A program made the translations under genes and the position numbers. The notes beneath the pieces were generated by a model that saw only the letters and a program-made list of their open reading frames with translations, was not told the origin of the DNA and ran no database searches. DNA of 47,616 nt from Acidimicrobiales bacterium (GTDB lineage Bacteria > Actinomycetota > Acidimicrobiia > Acidimicrobiales > JAKAVM01), in assembly GCA_027452005.1 (NCBI GenBank), contig DAIDHF010000006.1:1-47616 (forward strand), given 5' to 3'. Below are positions 8,189 to 16,600 of the stretch, in pieces. Position 1 is the first letter of the stretch. The number at the start of each line of letters is the position of its first letter.

Positions 8189-9064
8189 TTATAACTTGCG
8201 TCCAACGACCACGACTCGGGCGTTGAAACGGAACTGCTCTCGGGTGGGCTCTCTCTCTAGCTCACCGACAAGGTCATCGAACTCGTCGGCCCCAATAACC
8301 CGGGCGGCTACAAGGCGTTCTTTGGCCTCTCGGATCTGGTGAATCATGAAGGTGGACTCGGGGTCTTGGGGGGTGACCGTCCAGTGACGGGCCTCGGGGA
8401 TGACAGACACGGCCAAGATTGAAAACCCCCCTTGGGCTAGGAGCGTTGAGATCTTGCGCCCGACCTTGCGGTCACCACCGTAGCTGGCCTGTTCTTCCTC
8501 AATTGCCTTGTGGATTCGTCTAAAGGCTTCTGAGGGCTCAGGGTATGACAAGAACAACCCATCGTCGTTGTCGCTAACGCAGACAAACCCGGTTGGCTTG
8601 GTAACTCGGCGGATCTCGCTCGTGGCTAGCTCTAGGTCGTCTACGAACTGGAACACCTCGCGGACCATGGTGAACTCAAAGGACGAGTCCGGACAGGGAA
8701 TTGAGCAGATGTTCCCGGTCTGGAACTCCAAGGATGAACCGGGTTGAAATATATCTTGCTTACCCAGGCGCCGGGAGAGTTCGCGGGCCCCGTCCACGTA
8801 GGTCTCGTCGAGGTCAATCCCGTGTACGCAAAGTCTCAGGTTTGCGGCCAACTCGGCTGCCAAGAGGCCGTATCCGGTTCCAATGTCTCCCACGGTGATG
8901 TCATCGCCTAGGGGGAGTAATGGGAGTATAGGTCGCCAGGCCTGGTGCATCATCAAGGAGTAGTCGAGGAGGACCTTTCCCTGCCAATAGTCGGTCTCTT
9001 TTAGGAACTCCTGAAAGTGGGTGTCAATTATCTGCGACTTGGCCGGATCGATATTGAATGGCAC
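8189..9064 (-). CDS. Class I SAM-dependent methyltransferase
   Basis: A 291-residue small-molecule methyltransferase. VGDIGTGYG at residues 58-66 is AdoMet motif I, followed by an acidic strand end (HGIDLDE) and a post-motif region with PDSSFEFTMVREVFQF. No DNA-methylase catalytic motif is present, so it is unrelated to the adjacent restriction system. The GTG start at 9064 follows a TATATT box by 11 nt. It lies 30 bp downstream of the SGNH hydrolase gene on the same strand. The substrate is unknown. Confidence 0.8.
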   Translation of the reverse strand: MPFNIDPAKSQIIDTHFQEFLKETDYWQGKVLLDYSLMMHQAWRPILPLLPLGDDITVGDIGTGYGLLAAELAANLRLCVHGIDLDETYVDGARELSRRLGKQDIFQPGSSLEFQTGNICSIPCPDSSFEFTMVREVFQFVDDLELATSEIRRVTKPTGFVCVSDNDDGLFLSYPEPSEAFRRIHKAIEEEQASYGGDRKVGRKISTLLAQGGFSILAVSVIPEARHWTVTPQDPESTFMIHQIREAKERLVAARVIGADEFDDLVGELEREPTREQFRFNARVVVVGRKL

Positions 9065-9069
9065 CCGTC

Positions 9070-9088
9070 AAGTGTAATATAAACACTT
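9070..9088. promoter_or_regulatory. Palindrome over the methyltransferase -10 box
   Basis: Arms AAGTGT (9070-9075) and ACACTT (9083-9088) flank an AT core. Read on the reverse strand, the core contains TATATT just upstream of the methyltransferase start. It could be a repressor site covering the promoter, or a weak terminator for the SGNH gene that ends at 9095. Confidence 0.4.
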
Positions 9089-9094
9089 CCCTGG

Positions 9095-10600
9095 TTAGCT
9101 GGGAGGGATAATTCCCAGGCAGGTGGCCTGTAGGGGGATCTGACTCAGGTCTACCAGAGCCCAGGCATCCCCAAAGGGGTACACGGTCCCGTTGGAACCC
9201 ACCAGCCAGTACCCGTTACCAGAGCGGGTTGGAGAGATAGCCACAATAGAAGACCCGGGATGAAAGCCCGTGGGTGCCGGGGGATCAATTGGTGGAGGTG
9301 CCGGTTGGTTTGCACTGGTTGATCTCGATACCGGGGTACCCTGAGATCCCAGGCTAAACCCACCGTGGTAGGGCAGGGCACCATAGAGCGCATAGTTCCG
9401 AGTACCCGGTCCAAAAAAGCCGGCCTGGCCAAAGGCGTAGACGCTTCCGTTGGCTCCGACAAGCCAGTACCCAGACCCTTTAGGAGATGGGGCAAAGTCG
9501 GTAATATAGTCCGGATAGGGTGAGTTGACGGCCTGGGTCGAGCCGGCCGGGGGAACCTGGAAGGCGTCGCCAAACCAAGCCCCACCTCCACCCGTAATTG
9601 ACTGGCCCCTTGAGGTTATTAGATCGTAACCCGAGTTAGAAGGGAAAGCAGATCCTGTCTGGTTGGCCAAGAGGTTTTGAACCTGTGGCCAGAGCCACTT
9701 ACCAACAAGCTGACCACCGGCCGGGGTGAAGTGGACCCCGTCAGACTCGCGAACTTGGACCGAGTCTATGTACTGTGCATAGTAGTTCCCCGGGTCCACG
9801 TAACCGTGTAGGTCAATAACCGAGACCTTACCCGGGAACTGAGAGGCAACCTGACCTAGGAGGTCGTTGAAGATGTTGACCCGTGAGTATTGGTCTTCGG
9901 GGTACCCACCTTGAAAGTAAGGAGAGGTCAAAAAGTCTACCGGGACTCCTTGGTCCACAATGACCTGGGTGGCGAGTCGGAGTTGCCCGATTAGGTAGTC
10001 TTGATAGGCGGTCGAGTATATGTTGGTCCACTGTCCCTGGTAGAGGCGGTTGACCACCTCCCAGCGACCTAGTTCTACTAGGGCGACGCTGGGATGAACC
10101 TGGGCGACCTCATTCGCCCAGATGAGTGGCCACTGGAGGTCTTGGAGGGATCCGTCACAGGCCGGGGTAATTGAGTTCCAGGTTTGCCCGTCGACACTCA
10201 AGGGAGCCCCTTGGGCGACCCCGCATCCTAAGGTCCCGTCGTCTATTAGAGAAAATCCATACCCACTAGCGTTCTGAGAGAGCCCGATTCCGAGGGTCAG
10301 AGCAACCGAGGCCCCCAAGAGGAGTACCCGCTTCGGAGCTCCCGGAGCACTTGACTCACCCTGTGGACCGTGGCCGAGACTCGCGATCTCAGCCAGGGTG
10401 CTTCCCAGGTTACCGTGGGTCGCCGGACTTGCCACCCCGGTGAGGTCGGCTGGCTCAAAGACGAGCACGGTGAAGGTCAAGACCAGCCAGGCGGCCACGA
10501 GTAGAGAACGGACAAGTCCCACATGTCCGGATTTTCGGGACCGGATCACTCGACCCGGTTCGATTATGGCGGACTTGTCAGTGGGCAATGCTCGACGCAC
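9095..10600 (-). CDS. Membrane-anchored SGNH hydrolase with GYWL repeats
   Basis: About 500 residues with start uncertain: the frame extends to TTG 10636, and GTG 10600 is a candidate that overlaps the upstream transporter by 23 bp. A single membrane segment follows about 30 residues. The SGNH esterase domain opens with VLLLGAS (nucleophile Ser) and closes with SDGVHFTPAG (catalytic Asp and His), and resembles O-acyl hydrolase/transferase domains acting on surface glycans. The C-terminus holds two GYWLVG.NG.VY.FG repeats, also found in the giant protein at 13643-17599. No acyltransferase-3 domain is fused. It probably acts outside the membrane on acylated polysaccharide; that role is inferred. 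Confidence 0.72.
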   Translation of the reverse strand: MRRALPTDKSAIIEPGRVIRSRKSGHVGLVRSLLVAAWLVLTFTVLVFEPADLTGVASPATHGNLGSTLAEIASLGHGPQGESSAPGAPKRVLLLGASVALTLGIGLSQNASGYGFSLIDDGTLGCGVAQGAPLSVDGQTWNSITPACDGSLQDLQWPLIWANEVAQVHPSVALVELGRWEVVNRLYQGQWTNIYSTAYQDYLIGQLRLATQVIVDQGVPVDFLTSPYFQGGYPEDQYSRVNIFNDLLGQVASQFPGKVSVIDLHGYVDPGNYYAQYIDSVQVRESDGVHFTPAGGQLVGKWLWPQVQNLLANQTGSAFPSNSGYDLITSRGQSITGGGGAWFGDAFQVPPAGSTQAVNSPYPDYITDFAPSPKGSGYWLVGANGSVYAFGQAGFFGPGTRNYALYGALPYHGGFSLGSQGTPVSRSTSANQPAPPPIDPPAPTGFHPGSSIVAISPTRSGNGYWLVGSNGTVYPFGDAWALVDLSQIPLQATCLGIIPPS

Positions 10601-11018
10601 TAGACAGCAAGAAGGTCCCAGACACGGCCAGGGCAATACCGAGTGCCGCCTTCCAGTTCAGGGTCTCATGCAGAAAGAGGAGTGCAATAACGTAGGTGAC
10701 TATGGGATAGGTAGCTCCCATGGCGACCACGACTGAAGAAGAGCCCGCCGCCTTGACGGCCTGGAAGAAGCAGGCGTAGGCGGCCAGACCAAACAGGGAC
10801 ACGGCCAGGAGCGGCCAAGACCGGGCCGTCCAGGCTTTCGAGGCGAACGGGAGCATGACCAGGCCTTCAATTATTACGGCTCCGGCCACTACCCCGAGGG
10901 CGTCATGGTGTTTTGTGGCCTGGGCCGTAAAAGCCCCCCAGAGACCCCACAAGATTATTGCCGCCAAGATCCAAATCAACCAGCTGGGCACCCGAATATC
11001 TACCTTTCTCTGTTTCAC
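10578..11018 (-). CDS. Half-size EamA/DMT-family transporter
   Basis: About 146 residues with five hydrophobic segments forming one EamA unit, instead of the two units (about 300 residues) of most family members. Single-unit proteins work as dimers. GATYPIVTYVIALLFLHETL near the C-terminus is the typical EamA signature. The first possible start is TTG 11021; GTG 11018 follows an AAGGTAAG ribosome site and is preferred. It sits 27 bp after the sulfatase gene and overlaps the SGNH gene. The substrate is unknown; the context suggests a metabolite or glycan precursor. Confidence 0.75.
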   Translation of the reverse strand: MKQRKVDIRVPSWLIWILAAIILWGLWGAFTAQATKHHDALGVVAGAVIIEGLVMLPFASKAWTARSWPLLAVSLFGLAAYACFFQAVKAAGSSSVVVAMGATYPIVTYVIALLFLHETLNWKAALGIALAVSGTFLLSSASSIAH

Positions 11019-11045
11019 CAAGACTTACCTTAGTTGCATAACGTG

Positions 11046-12575
11046 TCAGGGCAACACAAAGTATTCCCGTTCGAGATCTACGAGGCGTGTGTAGCACTGG
11101 CCGAGCAACTCCGTGTAGCCCGGGTCACGTGCGAGGTTGACCAACTCGAAGGGGTCGCTGTCGTGGTCGTACAACTCGTGCTCTTGGTCATCGAATGTGC
11201 TTTGGGCGTCGAACCTCTTGGTTCCTGGATCTCGTCCCCAGAGCCCGGTAGAGGGCTTGCCCCCTCCTATCCCGTAGTACCGGGCGTACTTGTAACGTCC
11301 GTCGTAGAACCCGCGAAGGGCGTAACGAACCCGGTTCAGGTTCTCGGTCTGGGCCGAGTCCTGGGCGAACAGGACCACCTCGGGCCCGCTGGAAGTCGGG
11401 TCGGCCAGAACGTTCGTGAGGTCATATCCCGGGAGGGACGATCTGAGTTGGTCTCCGTGAGGACTGGTCTCAAAGACCCCCGCTAAGGAGGCGATCGTGG
11501 CCGTGAGATCTACGTGGCTGGCCAGTGCCCGGGTCACGGTACCCGGGGTGGTAAGGCCAGGTACCCTGACATATAAGGGGATGTTCATGATCTCCTCGTA
11601 CACGAAGGGGCCCTTGGAGCGAAGCCCGTGTGACCCACACATGTCCCCGTGGTCGGAGGTAAAGATAATGGCCGTGTTGTCCCACTGTCCGGACTGCTCT
11701 AGGGCGGCCAAGACCTTGCCCAGGTTTTCGTCGGCGAGCCGGTGTAGATGGACGTAGTAGTCTAAGTGGCGCAGCCAGGCCCGGGTGTCTGAGGGGTCAA
11801 TGTAGCCCCACAGGCCGTGCTGTTGATCCCAGCACCACTGGCGATGGGCCTCGGGTTTGGTGGAAAGGGAGTCTGCAAAGTTCTCGGGAAGTTGGGAAAA
11901 TATCTCCTTATAGTCCTGCGAGAAAACCGGGAGAGGGTCATCGTCCTTCCAGGCGGCGGCCTCTAGGAGAGATCTGACCCGGGATACCTCGTCGGGATTC
12001 TCTTCACGGTAGTTGGGCTGATCGATTGGATACCACATGACATCGTGGGGGTTCACGAGGGCCACCGTGAGGAACCAGGGTTGGCTTGATCCGGAGGCAT
12101 TCTTGGAGATCCAGTGTGCGGCGTTGTCGGCAATGATCGGGTCAAAGTGTACCCCGGTACCGGCCCATCCCATAAAGTGACGGTCGTTCCCGTCCCAGTC
12201 GGAAAACCCGTAGGCCTCCATGTCCGGGTGGGGCGAGTGAGACAGGTGCCACTTGCCGATATACGACGACCTGTAACCGGCCTCCCTCAACATGGTCCCG
12301 ATGGTCGGGATCGTCTTGGCCAGTTCGGTGTGTTCTGGCTGGATTATATTGTCGACAACCCCGTGACCGGTGAGATAACGGCCCGTGAACAGGCTGGCCC
12401 GAGATGGTGAGCACGGAGACGAGTGGGTGTAGTAGTTGGTGAACTCCACGCCCTGGGAAATCAACTTGTCTCGGCTCGACAGGGCAACTCCTTGTGGGAG
12501 CCAGCTTCTTTGACGTTCTTGATCTGAGACCAACAAGAGGACATTTGGTCGTGACCTGGCTAATGTGTGATCCAT
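11046..12575 (-). CDS. Sulfatase (alkaline-phosphatase superfamily, Cys type)
   Basis: About 509 residues. CSPSRASLFTGRY carries the CxPxR signature in which the Cys is oxidised to formylglycine (Cys 55 from ATG 12575). The N-terminal NVLLLVSDQ and the later FTSDHGDMCGSHG provide metal-binding Asp and His residues. No formylglycine-generating enzyme is seen in the window and no signal peptide is obvious, which is unusual because many sulfatases are exported. The ATG at 12575 is preferred over GTG 12584 because GGTGG precedes it. Choline sulfatase or arylsulfatase are possible substrate classes; phosphonate monoester hydrolase is an alternative within the same superfamily. Confidence 0.82.
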   Translation of the reverse strand: MDHTLARSRPNVLLLVSDQERQRSWLPQGVALSSRDKLISQGVEFTNYYTHSSPCSPSRASLFTGRYLTGHGVVDNIIQPEHTELAKTIPTIGTMLREAGYRSSYIGKWHLSHSPHPDMEAYGFSDWDGNDRHFMGWAGTGVHFDPIIADNAAHWISKNASGSSQPWFLTVALVNPHDVMWYPIDQPNYREENPDEVSRVRSLLEAAAWKDDDPLPVFSQDYKEIFSQLPENFADSLSTKPEAHRQWCWDQQHGLWGYIDPSDTRAWLRHLDYYVHLHRLADENLGKVLAALEQSGQWDNTAIIFTSDHGDMCGSHGLRSKGPFVYEEIMNIPLYVRVPGLTTPGTVTRALASHVDLTATIASLAGVFETSPHGDQLRSSLPGYDLTNVLADPTSSGPEVVLFAQDSAQTENLNRVRYALRGFYDGRYKYARYYGIGGGKPSTGLWGRDPGTKRFDAQSTFDDQEHELYDHDSDPFELVNLARDPGYTELLGQCYTRLVDLEREYFVLP

Positions 12576-12577
12576 GG
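12561..12577. promoter_or_regulatory. Shared CCATGG start site with leaderless -10 box
   Basis: CCATGG at 12572-12577 contains the ATG of the forward MaoC gene (12574) and the reverse ATG of the sulfatase (12575-12573). TAATGT at 12561-12566 lies 7 nt before the MaoC ATG, the spacing expected of a leaderless transcript. The forward promoter would therefore lie inside the sulfatase coding region. Confidence 0.45.
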
Positions 12578-13029
12578 CTACCACCGTAAATCATTTAGAC
12601 GAATTCCACGAACTGGTCGGCAAGCACCTGGGCTATAGCGGCTGGCACGAGATCACCCAGGAGACCGTGAACCTGTTTGCAGACTCAACCGGCGATCACC
12701 AGTGGATACACGTAGACCCGGTCCGGGCCAAGGATGGTCCCTTTGGGGGCCCGATTGCCCACGGGTACCTCACACTGGCCCTGGCCCCGGTCTATCTCGG
12801 AGAGGTCTTAGACGTGGCCGGGATGTCGATGGGGATCAACTACGGGTGCAACAAGGTCCGATTTCCGTCTCCGGTCCCGGTTGGATCGCGGTTACGTCTC
12901 GGGGCCACGGTTTTCGAGGTGTCTCCAATAGACGGCGGGGTCCAGGTTGTCTTGGACTTGGTCCTCGAGGTTGATGGGGCACCCAAGCCATCATGCGTGG
13001 CCCAGGTCGTATATCGGTACTTCTCATAA
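12574..13029 (+). CDS. MaoC-family (R)-specific enoyl-CoA hydratase
   Basis: A 151-residue hot-dog-fold hydratase similar to mycobacterial Rv0130. It adds water to trans-2-enoyl-CoA in fatty-acid metabolism. The hydratase motif is in FADSTGDHQWIHVDP (D41, H46), followed by GPIAHGYLTL. Length and motif agree with stand-alone MaoC proteins. It is divergent from the sulfatase, and the start codons share the same six bases. No other fatty-acid gene is nearby, so its pathway cannot be narrowed. Confidence 0.87.
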   Translation: MATTVNHLDEFHELVGKHLGYSGWHEITQETVNLFADSTGDHQWIHVDPVRAKDGPFGGPIAHGYLTLALAPVYLGEVLDVAGMSMGINYGCNKVRFPSPVPVGSRLRLGATVFEVSPIDGGVQVVLDLVLEVDGAPKPSCVAQVVYRYFS

Positions 13030-13642
13030 GTCATTGTCCTCGTAAGAGGGGAATGAATTGCGGTATGGTCCCCGGCTACCCGTGGTGGCGTCATTGATTT
13101 CAAGAGATTGGCCCGGGCAACAGGAACCCATATCGAATTCTGGCCGGACAAGTTCCAAGCACAAGTTACCAAAATGGTGTGGAATGGCTCTTGTAGCCAG
13201 GGATCACTTCGAGGTGGTATCCAAAGGCGCGACGTCTACTTTTAGCGCTGGTACCTTCTAAGGTTCGCTAGTCGGCCAGAGCGGTGGATCGCTACCGATG
13301 TAGGCTCCACGACCAAGACCTGAGTTGGGCTTCCCAGGCAAACCAACACAGGTCGCTGTAGATAGATCTAACTTACCAATGAGTGCCAACAACGAACTCA
13401 AGCCGAGGCTACAAAAGATGACTACTACTTTCAAAATCCGGACCTTTGGTTCCAGGTCGTCTTTTCTAAACAAGAGACGAGAGGCGTTACTTGTCGCAGT
13501 CCCACGTACTAGAATTGAACTACACTCTACCTGGTTAAATTGGACTTCAACGTAAAATACGGGTAGACATAGTCGGTGGTCGACGTGGGAGCCTGGATCG
13601 TCAATTTAGCGGAATTTACCAAATCTTAAAAGGAGTAAGGTA
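13030..13642. other. 613-bp intergenic region without a convincing gene
   Basis: Short open frames occur on both strands, none with a recognisable domain, good ribosome site or coding-like composition. The region is visibly more AT-rich toward its right end. It ends with AGGAG at 13631-13635, the ribosome site of the giant surface-protein gene. TTGAAC near 13515 and TTAAAT near 13535 are promoter-like but spaced only 14 bp apart. Confidence 0.5.
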
Positions 13643-16600
13643 ATGAACTGTTGTTTCAGGAGCCTCGTTGGCGAGAATGTGACAGAGGCTCAATCGGTGG
13701 GTGACATCGGCCCAATTGACGGTAACTGTGTTCGCCGAACGATCGTGTCAAGTGTTGTTGCGGTAGCAATAATATGTGCTGGCCTATTTTTTGCCGCGCC
13801 AGCTTCCTTTGCTACTTCTGCCCCCACCGTTACAGCGGTAGACGCGGCGATCGGCTCGAGCGCGGGCGGCGACGCAATTGACGTAGTGGGCACCAACTTG
13901 GGTGGCGCAACTGCTGTCGACTTCGGGGCCGCGCCGGCCACCAGTGTCTCGGTAAATGCCGCCGGGACCCAGCTGACGGCGGTGAGTCCCGCAGGATCGC
14001 CTGCAGTCGTCGACGTCACCGTGACAACGGCCGGAGGCACCTCAGCTACAAGCGCCGCGGATAAATTCACCTATATCTCGGGGTCCCCGATGGCCTATGT
14101 TGCTAATTTCGCTTCAAGCACAGTTACCCCGATCGATACGGCCACCAACGCCCCGGGCACACCAATCGCCGTGGGATCGTTGCCAACTGGCATCGCAATC
14201 ACCCCCAATGGGGCAACCGCCTACGTGGCTAACTTTGGCTCTAACACTGTCAACGTGATAAATACGGCCACCAACTCGGTCACCACCACCATCACCGTGG
14301 GAACAAATCCCGAAGGAATCGCCATCTCCCCCAATGGGGCAACCGCCTACGTGACGAACACCGGCTCGAACAGTGTCAGCGTGATCGATACGGCCACCAA
14401 CTCGGTCACCACCACCATCACCGTGGGAACATATCCCACTGGCGTCGCCATCACCCCCGATGGGACAGCTGTCTATGTAACCAATAATACCTCGAGCAAC
14501 GTGTCCGTGATCGATACGGCCACCAATTCGGTGTCGACAACTATCACCGGGGTGGCTAATCCTTATAAAATCTTCATCACCCCTAACGGAGCCACGGCCT
14601 ATGTTACATACCAAGCTTCAAGCATAATTACTCCGATTAATACAACCACCAAGATTGTAGGTAGCCCTATAACCGTGGGATCGAATCCCGAAGGAATCGC
14701 CATTACCCCAAACGGGCAAACCGCCTACGTAGCACAATCCGGAGCCAGCGCGGTTATTCCACTTACGACGGCTACCAGCGCACTCGGCACCGCCATTGCT
14801 GTGGGAACGCAACCCGAAGCCATCGCCATTACCCCAAACGGGCAAACCGCCTATGTGGCGGACTCCGGCTCGGGCTCTGTTACCCCAATTACTACTTCTT
14901 CCAACACATCCGGTGTCGCCATTACTGTGGGAACGCAACCCGAAGCCATCGCCATCAGCTATTTAGCACCTCCAACAGTCACTGCAGTGGACGCGTCACT
15001 GGGATCAACTACCGGGGGCGACACCGTTGACATTGTTGGAACGGACTTTGATTTCGCCACTGCTGTGGATTTTGGAGCTAGCCCCGCAGCCAGCTTCACG
15101 GTTAACTCAGATACTCAGATAACTGCTGTTACCCCGGCAGAAACAGCCGCTACCGTTGATGTAACAATAGTAAATGGAGGTACTTCGGCTACAAGCGCCG
15201 CCGACAAGTTCACATACACTTCAGTGTCCCCTACCGCCTATGTGGTAAATAACCTTTCCGGCACAGTTACCCCGATTAATACGGCCACCAATACCGCTGG
15301 CAGCGCCATCGCTGTGGGAGTAAATCCCAATGCCATCGCGATCACCCCCAATGGGGCAACTGCCTACGTGGCGAACTTAAGCTCGAACAATGTCAGCGTG
15401 ATCAATACGGCCACTAACTCGGTCACCACCACCATCGCCGTGGGAACAAGTCCCTTTGGCATCGCCATTACCCCCAATGGGGCAACTGCCTACGTGGTGA
15501 ACAACTTCACGGACAATGTCAGCGTGATAAATACGGCCACCAACACGGTCACTACCACCATCGCCGTGGGAACAGGCCCCGAAGGAATCGCCATAACTCC
15601 CGATGGGACAACCGCCTATGTGACAAACTATAGCGCGAACAATGTCAGCGTGATCAATACGGCCACTAACTCAGTCACCACCACCATCGCCGTGGGAACA
15701 AGTCCCTTTGGCATCGCCATTACCCCCAATGGGGCAACTGCCTATGTGGTGAACACCGGCGCGAACAATGTCACCCCGATCAACACGACCACCAACTCGG
15801 CTGGTATTCCCATCGGTGTGGGAACAAGCCCCGAAGGCATCGCCATTAACCCCGATGGGACAACCGCCTATGTGGCGAACTCCGGCTCGATCAATGTCAC
15901 CCCGATCAACACGACGACCAACTTGGCTGGTAGTCTTATCGGCGCTGGAGCGGAACCCATTGCCATCGCGATCACCCCCAATGGGGCAACTGCTTATGTG
16001 GTGAACTTGGGCTTGCACAAGGTCACCCCGATCAACACGACCACCAACTCGGCTGGTAGTCCCATCAGTGTGGGTACGCATCCGGTTGCCATCGCCATCA
16101 CCTATATTGCTCCGCCGACGGTCACCGCCGTTGCCCCCACTTCGGGCCCAACGGCGGGGGGAACCACTGTGACGGTGACCGGCACCAACTTCACCGGGGC
16201 TACTTCGGTTGACTTCGGGGCAACTCCTGGTACAAGTCTCACCGTCAACTCGTCAACTTCAATCACCATCACCTCCCCGGCCGAATCGGCGGGGACGGTG
16301 GATGTGACTGTGACCACCCCTGGTGGCACGTCTGCGCCATCGACTGCAGACCAGTTCACCTATGCTTCGCCTCCCTCTGCCTCGCCCACGCCAACCTCCA
16401 CCACGCTCGCAGCCTCTACGACTTCACCCAACCCAGCCTCCACCGTGACGCTGACTGCCTCGGTGACCTCGGGCTCGGGTACTCCCTCAGGCACGGTCAC
16501 TATTTCTTCCAACGCAACAGCGATCTCCTCGTGCATAGATCTTCCCCTGAACGCTGGCAACGCAACTTGCAACACCAGCTTCGCCACCCCCGGGGTATAT

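Noticed and set aside
13058..13555. Short open frames in the 613-bp intergenic region
   Set aside because: None has a ribosome site, domain or coding-like pattern, and they overlap on opposite strands.
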